A DNA stretch of 36,348 nucleotides from the NCBI GenBank assembly GCA_947628685.1, contig CANRAT010000003.1, positions 1 to 36,348 on the forward strand. Direction: 5' to 3'. The DNA is from an uncultured Bacilli bacterium. GTDB lineage: Bacteria > Bacillota_I > Bacilli_A > RF39 > UBA660. Each line of letters begins with the position of its first letter. Position 1 is the stretch's first letter. Position numbers and translations under genes: made by a program. The notes beneath the pieces were generated by a model, which searched no databases, was not told the DNA's origin, and saw only the letters and a program-made list of their open reading frames with translations. Shown here piece after piece: positions 24,508-33,959 of the stretch.

Positions 24508-27420
24508 ATGTTTAAAAGTGAAGCAAAATTATTTTTAAGTGCAAATAACAATGTTAATTCTGCTAAAACTTTAATAAATGAATGTAAAAGATTAATTGTT
24601 GATTTTGATTTGACTGGAGATTCAAATAGTAATGATTTAAAAAATAATATTAATAACTGCAATATAGATTCTCTAGTAGATAAAATTGAAGAAACAAAAG
24701 AAAGTTTAATGAAATTAGACCAAACTTTTGCAAGTGAATATATGACTTTATTGCAAGAATATCTTCAATCACAAACAATAGATACATCAAGCATGACAGA
24801 AGAAGAACAAATGAAATATAGTATACAAATGAATGCTTATGCCAGGGATTATAATCAAAATCTTTTATATATGTTAGAAAGATATGAAGAATCAGGAATG
24901 TTAACGGATGAGATGAAACAGCAACTAGAATATCAAAGAGAACTAGTTGCTCAATACGATATAAAAGATAAAATGGCTGTTTTAGATTCTACAAGTGAGG
25001 AATATATTGATTTATTTAAAAAGAATGCAGAAAGTGATAGAAAATTAATTAATTTAGATCCGAGTTTAACTGAAGAGCAAAAAGTATCGTATTTAAATGC
25101 ATACGAGACGAATTATAATCAGCAATTACAAGCTTTACAAGAAGCAATAGATTATAAATTAAAAAATGATAAATTAGAGAAAGAATTACAGGATTTATAT
25201 AAAGCAAAAGAAGATAATAATGGATTTTTTCACCCATTTGTTGAGAGTGAAATAGAAGAAGCTATTTTAGATAAGAAAATAGAGATAGGTAAGTTTAATC
25301 CAAAGAGTCCATATGCAGCAACAGAGGATGATATAGATTATAAAAATATGAATGGATGGGATAGATTTTGGACAAATACAGGGACATTTTTAACATCAAC
25401 ATTTACAGGCTTATACGACATATCAGAAGGAATTGAAGACGGATTTATTACTTTAGGTAGTGCAGTAGGCATAGTAGATAAAGATTGGGCTACGGAATTT
25501 GTAAGTAAAGATTTATCAGGGGAATTATATCAAGGAATAGTTCTTAATAAAGGAATGAATACAACTTCTGCTTATGGAACTTGGCACGAAGTAGGCGAAG
25601 TATTTGGTGGTTTTGTAGGTAAAGTAGGTATGTCCTTTGCGTGTCCTTGGGTAAATACAGTTATGAGTGGATTAAGCGCAACGGGGCATCAAGCAGAGAT
25701 ATCGTTTAATAATGGTGATGATTATTGGATGGCAGTAGGTAAAAGTTTTATTTCTGGAATTGGAGGAGCAGCAGAAGGATTTGCATACAGTAAGATGAAA
25801 ATGGCATTTCGAGAAATGCGTGGCAAGGGAACTATTAAACAGTTATGGAAACAAGTAATTACAAATGGTGAAACTTTGTCTAAAGAAGGATTAAAACAAG
25901 TAGGTAAAACATTTGGACATTCTTTAATTTCAGCAGCTATAGATCCAGATAGTTTAATTGAATCTGGATGCGTGGTAGCAAATGATTTTATGAATTTTTT
26001 AGCAACTGAAGAATTTAATTTAGAAGAAACTTTGAAAAAAGTAGGCAAAGCATATTTGTATAATTTAGGCATAAAATTTGCAAGTGATTTAGCATTTGGT
26101 TATGAGCCGTTTGGTAAAAAAGTAGATGAACTTGTCAATTCTAATGTAGCAGAACAACATTTTAAAAATAAAAATGCTGACATTTTGTTACAAAATAGCA
26201 ATTTATCAAATATAGATTATGTGGTCGAAATAACAAGCAAAATGGATGAATATAATCAACTATTAGACAATGCATCAGATGATGTAAAATATGCTTTAGA
26301 AGAAGCAAAAAGTGGCCATGCTATTGGTTTTAGTAGTCAGGCAGATGTTGATGTTTATACTAAACTTTCTAAATTACAAAAGGAAATTGGAGATTTACAG
26401 AAACATATTAATTTAAATATAAATACTAATGTTGGTAAGATCGATTCAGCACAACGAGCAAAAATAAAGGGAACTAATATAGATGTTGTATATGCCTATG
26501 ATGAATGTTTAAAACCATATGAAGGTAGAATCTATGAAACATATGGAATGACAAATTTACCAAAAGAGCAAGTCATAGATAACTTGGAAACAATAAAAAA
26601 ATATGACGGTCGTACTATTGGTGATAAACTTGATACTATAAGGAAAAATGAAGGACAATATTCTATTAAATCAGTTACTGCTGAATCAACTGCAATGCAA
26701 ACAATTATTGAAATAAGGCAAAGTTCTGTTCAATCTAAAGTTAGTAAAAGTCATAATAAAATTAGTGTGGTTCAAAAACAAGTGGATGACATGCTTGAAT
26801 TGACAAATTCATCACAATATAAACAATTTAAAACTCCAAAAGAAGCTAGAAAATATTTTAAAAGTGATCTAGAATATTGGGATTCTGCTCAAAAAAGTAT
26901 ATCACTGGATGATCCTAAACATCTTGGCTATGAAGGGATGCGCAAGTATACTGATTCAAAATATATATATATGAATCCATATATGCGAAATATAGGCCCA
27001 CTAAATTCAAAATCTGAAGCATTAATAGGTAATTTAGCAAATACATTAGATGAATTTAAGCTACAAGATGATATAGTTTTTTATAGAGGCGTTGACGAAT
27101 TAAATTGGTTACTTAAAGAAAATAATTTACCTATTGGTTCGGAAAATTTAAAATTATTATCTGGTGGAACTGTTATTGTAAGTGATAATGCATTTATGAG
27201 TGTCACTCCAGTAATGGGCGAAGGATTTACATACAAGAAAATTGTTGAAGTTATAAAAGCGCCAGCTGGAACAAAAGGTTTATTTGTCGATACATTTTCA
27301 TCATGTCCAGATGAGGTTGAATTTCTTATTCAAGCAGGTGAAGGTAATAGAAAAGTTTTGCAGGCAGTTGAAGAAATTGGCGATCAAATATTTGTTTACA
27401 GTGTGATTGTACCTAAATAG
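24508..27420 (+). CDS. T7SS polymorphic toxin with C-terminal ADP-ribosyltransferase domain
   Basis: Helical N-terminus, glycine-rich middle, C-terminal IVFYRGVDE (R, 27085), SDNAFMSVTP (S, ~27199), PDEVEFLIQ (E-x-E, 27313-27321): the R-S-E pattern of arginine-type ART toxins. Confidence 0.85.
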   Translation: MFKSEAKLFLSANNNVNSAKTLINECKRLIVDFDLTGDSNSNDLKNNINNCNIDSLVDKIEETKESLMKLDQTFASEYMTLLQEYLQSQTIDTSSMTEEEQMKYSIQMNAYARDYNQNLLYMLERYEESGMLTDEMKQQLEYQRELVAQYDIKDKMAVLDSTSEEYIDLFKKNAESDRKLINLDPSLTEEQKVSYLNAYETNYNQQLQALQEAIDYKLKNDKLEKELQDLYKAKEDNNGFFHPFVESEIEEAILDKKIEIGKFNPKSPYAATEDDIDYKNMNGWDRFWTNTGTFLTSTFTGLYDISEGIEDGFITLGSAVGIVDKDWATEFVSKDLSGELYQGIVLNKGMNTTSAYGTWHEVGEVFGGFVGKVGMSFACPWVNTVMSGLSATGHQAEISFNNGDDYWMAVGKSFISGIGGAAEGFAYSKMKMAFREMRGKGTIKQLWKQVITNGETLSKEGLKQVGKTFGHSLISAAIDPDSLIESGCVVANDFMNFLATEEFNLEETLKKVGKAYLYNLGIKFASDLAFGYEPFGKKVDELVNSNVAEQHFKNKNADILLQNSNLSNIDYVVEITSKMDEYNQLLDNASDDVKYALEEAKSGHAIGFSSQADVDVYTKLSKLQKEIGDLQKHINLNINTNVGKIDSAQRAKIKGTNIDVVYAYDECLKPYEGRIYETYGMTNLPKEQVIDNLETIKKYDGRTIGDKLDTIRKNEGQYSIKSVTAESTAMQTIIEIRQSSVQSKVSKSHNKISVVQKQVDDMLELTNSSQYKQFKTPKEARKYFKSDLEYWDSAQKSISLDDPKHLGYEGMRKYTDSKYIYMNPYMRNIGPLNSKSEALIGNLANTLDEFKLQDDIVFYRGVDELNWLLKENNLPIGSENLKLLSGGTVIVSDNAFMSVTPVMGEGFTYKKIVEVIKAPAGTKGLFVDTFSSCPDEVEFLIQAGEGNRKVLQAVEEIGDQIFVYSVIVPK

Positions 27421-27427
27421 AAAGGAG

Positions 27428-27631
27428 ATGTTATGTATAGAAAATAGTAACAATAAATATAATACTGATTTTGGCATAACAAAAATTATGGATGCTACTG
27501 GAAAAGTATTAACTAGAGAAGAACTTATAAAATTAATGAAAATGAAAGAAGAAAATCTTAAAAAGCAAAAAGAATATATAAAAAACAATTTTGATGATGA
27601 AATGTTTGAAAATATTCCCAGGCAAAGATAA
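27428..27631 (+). CDS. Small protein between toxin and ADP-ribosylglycohydrolase
   Basis: Reading frame open to 27631 (MLCIENSNNKYNTDFGITKIMDATGKVLTREELIKLMKMKEENLKKQKEYIKN...); start uncertain because AAAGGAG sits too close to the ATG. Confidence 0.4.
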   Translation: MLCIENSNNKYNTDFGITKIMDATGKVLTREELIKLMKMKEENLKKQKEYIKNNFDDEMFENIPRQR

Positions 27632-27702
27632 TAATGAGTAATTATGTCAGATGTTTTGGTACTGAATTTATAATTAAATCTTTTATATTTGGAGGATATG
27701 AT

Positions 27703-28830
27703 ATGACAAATAAAAAAATAATATCAAAATATAAGTCAGAAAAAAGCGAAGAAAAAAATTTATCTTTTAAAGATTTAATTTACTGTTTGAAAAATGAAAA
27801 AACTAATTTATTGAATCAATCACAATATAATGGAAATAAAAGTGAAACTAAAGATTTTAATAACATATTAAATTCCATAGTCGGTTTTACAGTGGGAGAT
27901 GCTTTAGGAGTCCCTGTCGAATTTAAATCAAGACAAAAATTAGAAATCAATCCATTGAAGGAAATGATCGGCTATGGTTTTCATAAAGTACCCGAAGGAA
28001 CTTGGAGCGATGATTCATCAATGATGTTAGCTACTATGGATTCAATAATAGAAAAAAAGGATATAGATTACAATGATATTATGAAAAAGTTTTGTGATTG
28101 GTATGCTGATTCAAAATACACTGCAACAGGGATTACTTTTGATATTGGTATTTCAACAAGTAAGGCATTGCAAAAATTTTATAACGGATTATCTGCTCTT
28201 GAATGTGGAGGTAATGGAGAATATGATAATGGTAATGGTTCTTTAATGCGACTTTTACCTATTGTTTTATATTCATTTTATAATAATTTGAATGAAGAAC
28301 AAGAAATAGAGTTAATAAGCAACAGTTCATCATTAACCCACAATCATGAAATAAGTAAATTGGGGTGTAAAATATATACTGATTTTGTAAAATCATTGTT
28401 GAAAGGTCAAACAAAAGCACAGGCTTTTAATGATATACTTAGCAAAGATTATAGTGAACATTATTCTAATGGAAGCATTAATTATTATAAAAGATTACTG
28501 AATATCAAATTTCCAGAATTAAGTAGTAGTGAAATTAATTCTTCTGGATTTATTGTAGATACGTTAGAAGCAAGTATTTGGTGTTTACTTACAACAAGTT
28601 CGTATGAAAATGCGGTTGTTAAAGCGATAAATTTGGGTAATGATACTGACACGATAGGAGCAATAACTGGTTCAATGGCAGGTATTTTATATGGTTATGA
28701 AAGTATTCCCGAAAGATGGATATCAAAATTAAAAAATAAAGAATATTTGTTTAGTTTAATCAACAAATTTGATGAAACTTTAATTAATTTGAAATATAAT
28801 GAAAACAGTGATGCCAAAAAGAACCTATGA
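27703..28830 (+). CDS. ADP-ribosylglycohydrolase family protein (DraG/ARH-like), candidate immunity protein
   Basis: SIVGFTVGDALGVPVEF, GTWSDDSSMMLATMDSI, GNGSLMRLLPI, SLTHNHEISKLGC, NLGNDTDTIGAITGSMAGILYG; GGAGG RBS before ATG 27703. Confidence 0.93.
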   Translation: MTNKKIISKYKSEKSEEKNLSFKDLIYCLKNEKTNLLNQSQYNGNKSETKDFNNILNSIVGFTVGDALGVPVEFKSRQKLEINPLKEMIGYGFHKVPEGTWSDDSSMMLATMDSIIEKKDIDYNDIMKKFCDWYADSKYTATGITFDIGISTSKALQKFYNGLSALECGGNGEYDNGNGSLMRLLPIVLYSFYNNLNEEQEIELISNSSSLTHNHEISKLGCKIYTDFVKSLLKGQTKAQAFNDILSKDYSEHYSNGSINYYKRLLNIKFPELSSSEINSSGFIVDTLEASIWCLLTTSSYENAVVKAINLGNDTDTIGAITGSMAGILYGYESIPERWISKLKNKEYLFSLINKFDETLINLKYNENSDAKKNL

Positions 28831-29017
28831 GTGAATTTAAGATAGTAAAAGAACATAAAAAAATTTTGATATTAAAATAATTTATTTTGAAATAATATTT
28901 GTTAATTATGAAAAATCGTATATTAATAAAATCCTAAATATTAGTTATAAGAGTTCAATTGAATTTAGAAAAGATTTAATTAAAAATTTAAATAAAAAGG
29001 AGAAATTTTATGAATGA
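28827..29017 (+). pseudogene. Frameshifted small ORF between ADP-ribosylglycohydrolase and DUF4176
   Basis: ATGA-coupled ORF MSEFKIVKEHKK then 1-nt shift at A7 (28857-28863) into NFDIKIIYFEIIFVNYEKSYINKILNISYKSSIEFRKDLIKNLNKKEKFYE*, ending inside the DUF4176 start. Confidence 0.5.
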
Positions 29018-29372
29018 AAAATTTAAAAAGTATTTACCATTAGGAAGTGTAGTATTAATGAAGGGTGGTAAAAAAAGGATTATGGTGACAGGGTATGCGG
29101 TTAAAGCACCAGAATCAGGAGATAGACTTTGGGATTATATAGGTTGCTTATGGCCTGAGGGTATGATAACACCTGATAAAAATCTGCTTTTTGACCACAA
29201 GGATATTCAACAAATATTTGCTATTGGATATTCTGATGATGAACAAAAAAGATTTATGAGTGTATTGGATAAAGCTACTCAATTAAGAGAAGATAGATTA
29301 AATCAAAATAATGTAGTTGTTGATAGTACAAATTCAAACAATAATGGTGATGATACAAATTCAAATGGTTAA
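29010..29372 (+). CDS. DUF4176 family T7SS-associated protein (copy 2)
   Basis: KYLPLGSVVLMKGGKKRIMVTGYA...WPEGMITPD..LFDHKDIQQIFAIGYSDDEQKRF; AAAAGGAG RBS. Confidence 0.85.
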   Translation: MNEKFKKYLPLGSVVLMKGGKKRIMVTGYAVKAPESGDRLWDYIGCLWPEGMITPDKNLLFDHKDIQQIFAIGYSDDEQKRFMSVLDKATQLREDRLNQNNVVVDSTNSNNNGDDTNSNG

Positions 29373-29383
29373 TAATTAAATTT

Positions 29384-29405
29384 AAAGCAATTATTTGCTT
29401 TTTTA
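29384..29405 (+). terminator. Rho-independent terminator after DUF4176 copy 2
   Basis: AAAGCAA TTAT TTGCTTTTTT. Confidence 0.7.
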
Positions 29406-29411
29406 ATTTAT

Positions 29412-29700
29412 TAGGGAAGTGTTTTATAAAAATATAAAAAAGTAAACAAAATACGTTTACAGACATTTGTTTGAATGATATGATGAACATCATAAATGGC
29501 TAAAAGAATTAGATATTTGCTATTTAGAAATAGTTATTTAATTTAGATAATACATTTAAAAGATACGGAGATAAACCAAAATTTGAATCAAAAATAAAAG
29601 TAGAAAATCAGAAAAAATAAATAACATTATAAGTATTTATTAAGGTAAAATATATAACTCAATAAAAATATAATCATATTATCAAAATTAAAATAAGAGA
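29412..29700 (+). mobile_element. Strongly decayed IS200/IS605-type tnpB remnant
   Basis: Similar with gaps to 35576-36013: GGGAAGTGTTTTATAAAAATATAAAAAA..., ATACATTTAAAAGATAC, AAACCAAAATTTGAATCAAAAATAAAAGTAGAAAATC, TCAATAAAAATATAATCATATTA. Confidence 0.7.
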
Positions 29701-29729
29701 TAATAACTTTTATTTTATAATTAATAGCT

Positions 29730-29874
29730 TTTCGTTAGAAAAATCTAATATATAATCAACACTTGTATTATAGAATATTGCAAGTTTATTAAAAATATTT
29801 GCTGGTATATCATTTGTTTTAGTTTCATATTTTGAATAAACTGTTTGAGACATATTAAGCTCATTTGCTAGAAT
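29730..29874 (-). pseudogene. Remnant of the XRE regulator (copy of 16616-16762 region)
   Basis: CTAATATATAATCAACACTTGTATTATAGAATATTGCAAGTTTA... and ACTGTTTGAGACATATTAAGCTCATTTGCTA match the intact gene; start and both termini lost. Confidence 0.85.
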
Positions 29875-29928
29875 ATACGTGTTTTGTTACATTCGATTTA
29901 TAAAATTTAAAGAATTTTAAATTTCTTA

Positions 29929-29957
29929 TTGACATAAGTACAAATGTTTGCTATTAT
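29929..29957 (+). promoter_or_regulatory. Sigma-A-type promoter of snf2
   Basis: TTGACA-N17-TATTAT; same element in the decayed copy at 16932. Confidence 0.75.
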
Positions 29958-29982
29958 ATATATGTTTATTTGAGGTGGTTTT

Positions 29983-32900
29983 ATGGATATAGATGAAATG
30001 TTAAAAAAAGAATTAGGAATGGATTCATATACTAAAGGTAAAAATTATTCTAGAAATGTTTATTTAAGTGATGTAAGTAAATCTGGAAAATATCTTTCTT
30101 TTTTCAAATTTTTTGTTCAATCTGAAAGAAACCATGAATACTATACAGTAAATATATTTTTAAATAATGGCGAAATTTTTAGGTATCACTGCACTTGTGA
30201 ACAATTTAATGCATATGATACTTGTAAACATGTTGCAGCATGCTTTATAAAATATAAAAGAGATATATTCCCTAAACCATTAGATGAGTATGATATTTCT
30301 AAAAATATATTAGATTATTTTAGTAAAGATAAGTCTACTAATAATATAAAAGAAAAACTTAATTTAGATGTTGAACTAGATTTTACTCATGGTAAAATAA
30401 TGGCGTATATTTCGATAGGATTAAATAAGACATATGTAATAAAAAGTGAAAGTAAACTTGCTTCATTCCTAAACGCATATAAAAAAGAACAATATAGATT
30501 TGGGGCTAATTTCTTGTATGACCCTAATATACATTACTTATCCATAGAAGATGAAAATATATTAAATTTTTTTACAGGATATGAAAAATCGAATTCTAAT
30601 ATTTATTATTACCACCGTTCTAACAATAATCCATTTGAGTTAAACTTAAGAGAATTTAGAGCTTTCTTAAAATTATTAGATGGTAAAGAATTTAAAATAA
30701 AAGATCATGGAATAATAAAACAAATAAAAGAAGATGTGCCAATAAATTTAAAATTAGATTATAATAATGACCACTATGAACTTTCATTTGATAATGAAAA
30801 TGAGTGCTATGTAATAGATGATGAATATAAATATATTGTTCATAATGAGACTTTTTATATAGTTCCTAAGGATATATCAGAAATTTTAAAATTAAAAAAT
30901 GAATCTAAAGTAGAAAAAATAGTATTTAAAAAAGAAAATACTGAAATGTTTAAAAAGGGTTTATTAAGTAGAATAAAAAATAATTTAAGTATAACTGAAA
31001 ATGTAAAAGATATAATTATTTCTGGTAAACCTACTATATCATATTATTTCGATTTTTCAAAAGATTGCATAACTTGTAAGATTAAATTTGATTATAAAGG
31101 GAATATAATAGATTACTTTGATAAACAAACAAATATTTTAAGAGATGAACAAGCAGAACAAAGTGCTTTGATTGAATTAGTTAATTATAAATTTAAAATA
31201 GGAAGTAATAATATTATTTTGGATAATCTAGAGGATATATGTAACTTTATAGAAAATGGAATACAAGAATTAAATCAAAAATATAGTGTATATACAACGA
31301 AAAAAGTAGATGATATCAAAATAATTAAAAAGAGTAATATAAATTCTAATTTTTCAATTGGTAAAGATGCAATAATGTCTTATAATTTTGACGTAGATAA
31401 TATAGATTTAAATGAACTTGGTAAAGTATTATCTGAGCTAAAACTTAAAAAGAAATATTATAAATTAAAAAATGGAAATATAATTGACTTATATGAAAAT
31501 AAAGAATTAAATGAACTTAATGAAATATTTGACGATTTAGATATAAATAGTAAAAAAATAGAAGAAGGCATTATAGAAATACCTAAATATAGAGCATTTT
31601 ATATAGATAGTTTAAAGAAAAATAAATATAAGTCAATAAATACTGATAATTCATTTAATAAATTTATTAAAAATTTTGAGGAATATAAAAAAGTTAAAAT
31701 AAATTTTGATGAAAAAGACGAAAAGATACTTAGAGATTATCAAAAAGAGGGAGTTAGATGGTTATACACACTTTATAAATGTGATTTAGGTGGAATATTA
31801 GCAGATGAAATGGGTCTAGGTAAAAGTTTACAGACTATATGTTTTATAAAGCAAATTTTAAAAGAGAAAAATGATGCTAAAATAATGATTGTATGTCCAA
31901 CTTCACTGGTATATAACTGGAAAAAGGAGTTTGATAAATTTGCGCCTGAACTAAAATATATAACTGTTGCAGAAAATAAAAAGAAAAGATTAGAAATAAT
32001 AAAAAATATAGATAAATATAACGTATTTATAACATCATATGGTTTAATTAGAAATGATAATGATGAGTATGAAAATGTAAACTTTGAGGTTTGTGTTATA
32101 GATGAAGCGCAAGCGATTAAAAACTATCAGGCAAATATGAGTAAAGAAGTAAAAAAAATTAAGTCTAGAACTAAGATAGCTCTAACTGGAACTCCTTTAG
32201 AAAATTCAGTATTAGAACTATGGAGTATATTTGATTTCATTATGCCTGGTTATTTAAATAATATATCAAAATTTAAAGAAAATTATGGTATTAGTGATAT
32301 TGATTTAAAATCTTTAGAAAGGTTAAAAAAATTAAATTATCAAATAAAACCTTTTATATTAAGAAGAAAGAAAAAGGATGTATCAAAAGAACTTCCAGAT
32401 AAGATAGAAAATAATATATATTTAGAATTACCTGATATTCAAAAGGCTCTTTATTTAAATGTAGTTAAAACAACCAAGGAAGAGATGGATGAATTAATTA
32501 AGACTGAAGGCTGGTCTAAAGCAAGATTTAAAATATTACAGTTACTAACAAAATTAAGACAAATATGTATAGATCCTAGTGTTTTATATGAAGATTATAA
32601 AGGTGAATCAATAAAATTAGAAAAATTACTTGAAATAGTAAAAGATTACATAAAAGAAGGACATAAAATATTAATATTTAGTAGTTTTAAAAGAATATTA
32701 GATAAAGTAAATAAAAAGTTTAATAAGGAAGGAATTAAAAGTTATACCATAAATGGAGATATTGATTCTAAAGATAGAATGAATTTAGTTGAAAGTTTTA
32801 ATACTGATGATACAAATTGTTTTTTAATCACACTGAAAGCTGGAGGTACAGGACTTAATTTAACAAGTGCAGATATAGTAATACATCTAGATATATGGTG

Positions 32901-33138
32901 GAATCCACAAGTTGAAAATCAAGCAACAGATAGAACACATAGAATAGGTCAAAAAAACAAAGTAACAGTTATTAGACTTATAACAAAAGGAACTATCGAA
33001 GAGAGAATAATAGAATTACAGGAAAAGAAGAAAATATTGAGTGACAATTTAATAGAAGGTAAAGCTGACTCTAATACCGTTTCAAATCTAACAGAAAAAG
33101 AGTTAAAAGAATTACTTTCATATGGGGAAAATGAATAA
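29983..33138 (+). CDS. SWIM zinc-finger, SNF2-family helicase
   Basis: CTCEQFNAYDTCKHVAACF (SWIM), LADEMGLGKSLQTICF, VIDEAQAIKNY, LTGTPLENSVLELWSIFDF, GGTGLNLTSADIVIHLDIWWNPQVENQATDRTHRIGQ. Confidence 0.95.
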   Translation: MDIDEMLKKELGMDSYTKGKNYSRNVYLSDVSKSGKYLSFFKFFVQSERNHEYYTVNIFLNNGEIFRYHCTCEQFNAYDTCKHVAACFIKYKRDIFPKPLDEYDISKNILDYFSKDKSTNNIKEKLNLDVELDFTHGKIMAYISIGLNKTYVIKSESKLASFLNAYKKEQYRFGANFLYDPNIHYLSIEDENILNFFTGYEKSNSNIYYYHRSNNNPFELNLREFRAFLKLLDGKEFKIKDHGIIKQIKEDVPINLKLDYNNDHYELSFDNENECYVIDDEYKYIVHNETFYIVPKDISEILKLKNESKVEKIVFKKENTEMFKKGLLSRIKNNLSITENVKDIIISGKPTISYYFDFSKDCITCKIKFDYKGNIIDYFDKQTNILRDEQAEQSALIELVNYKFKIGSNNIILDNLEDICNFIENGIQELNQKYSVYTTKKVDDIKIIKKSNINSNFSIGKDAIMSYNFDVDNIDLNELGKVLSELKLKKKYYKLKNGNIIDLYENKELNELNEIFDDLDINSKKIEEGIIEIPKYRAFYIDSLKKNKYKSINTDNSFNKFIKNFEEYKKVKINFDEKDEKILRDYQKEGVRWLYTLYKCDLGGILADEMGLGKSLQTICFIKQILKEKNDAKIMIVCPTSLVYNWKKEFDKFAPELKYITVAENKKKRLEIIKNIDKYNVFITSYGLIRNDNDEYENVNFEVCVIDEAQAIKNYQANMSKEVKKIKSRTKIALTGTPLENSVLELWSIFDFIMPGYLNNISKFKENYGISDIDLKSLERLKKLNYQIKPFILRRKKKDVSKELPDKIENNIYLELPDIQKALYLNVVKTTKEEMDELIKTEGWSKARFKILQLLTKLRQICIDPSVLYEDYKGESIKLEKLLEIVKDYIKEGHKILIFSSFKRILDKVNKKFNKEGIKSYTINGDIDSKDRMNLVESFNTDDTNCFLITLKAGGTGLNLTSADIVIHLDIWWNPQVENQATDRTHRIGQKNKVTVIRLITKGTIEERIIELQEKKKILSDNLIEGKADSNTVSNLTEKELKELLSYGENE

Positions 33139-33267
33139 TATGATGGTATACAATAATTTTGTGAAAAATTATTTAAATAGGAAATGTAAGAGATATACTT
33201 TATTGTATAAACGCAGTTTTCTTTGTAATAAAAATGTATTAAGTAAATAAAATTTAATGGTGATAAT

Positions 33268-33867
33268 ATGCCTATTATTGGAATAATTACAAGAGAATAT
33301 GTAAGTGAAGAAAAACATCCTATTAGTATAATTTATAAGGATATAGAAAAATCTATTATTAAAAATGGTGGTAATACTATTGGAATAACACTAAATAAAG
33401 ATTTTAAAAAAATAATAGATATATGTGATGGAATAATATTCCAAGGTGGTGATATATTTGAAGAATATGATTTAAAAGCACTAAAATATTTATATGATAT
33501 TAATAAACCTGTACTTGGAATATGTTTAGGTATGCAACTTATGGGAGTATTATTTAATGCAGAAATGTTGGATATACCAAATCATAAGAAAAATTTATCA
33601 TATGCACATGATATAAAAATTAAAAAAGAATCTAAACTTTATGAGATATATAAAAGTGATATTATAAAGGTTAATAGTAGACACAAATCAGTTATAAAAA
33701 ATCCTAATTTAAATATAAGTGCGATAAGTGGTGATGGATATATAGAGGCAATAGAAGATTCAAATAAAAAATTTTTTATAGGTGTTGAGTGGCATCCAGA
33801 ATCCATGATAGACTATGATGAAAACCAAAATAAACTGTTTAAATATTTTATAGATTGTTCTAAATAA
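33268..33867 (+). CDS. Class I glutamine amidotransferase-like / gamma-glutamyl hydrolase (peptidase C26)
   Basis: GIIFQGGD, VLGICLGMQLMGV, VEWHPESM. Confidence 0.88.
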   Translation: MPIIGIITREYVSEEKHPISIIYKDIEKSIIKNGGNTIGITLNKDFKKIIDICDGIIFQGGDIFEEYDLKALKYLYDINKPVLGICLGMQLMGVLFNAEMLDIPNHKKNLSYAHDIKIKKESKLYEIYKSDIIKVNSRHKSVIKNPNLNISAISGDGYIEAIEDSNKKFFIGVEWHPESMIDYDENQNKLFKYFIDCSK

Positions 33868-33959
33868 TTTAAAGTTAAAATTTACTCTTGATTTATTCTC
33901 AAGTATATTTTATAATAATTATAGAGTTTAAAGACTCAAGAAGAAAATGGAGGAGTAAT

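Noticed and set aside
27301-27588. 95-aa minus-strand ORF over the ART toxin 3' end
   Set aside because: Overlaps the catalytic E-x-E coding region and the next gene; no independent support as an antitoxin.
29983-33138. SWIM/SNF2 helicase as a defence gene of the island
   Set aside because: Similar SWIM-SNF2 proteins are widespread chromosomal genes, and here it behaves as the conserved boundary of the cassettes; no defence partner genes are seen.
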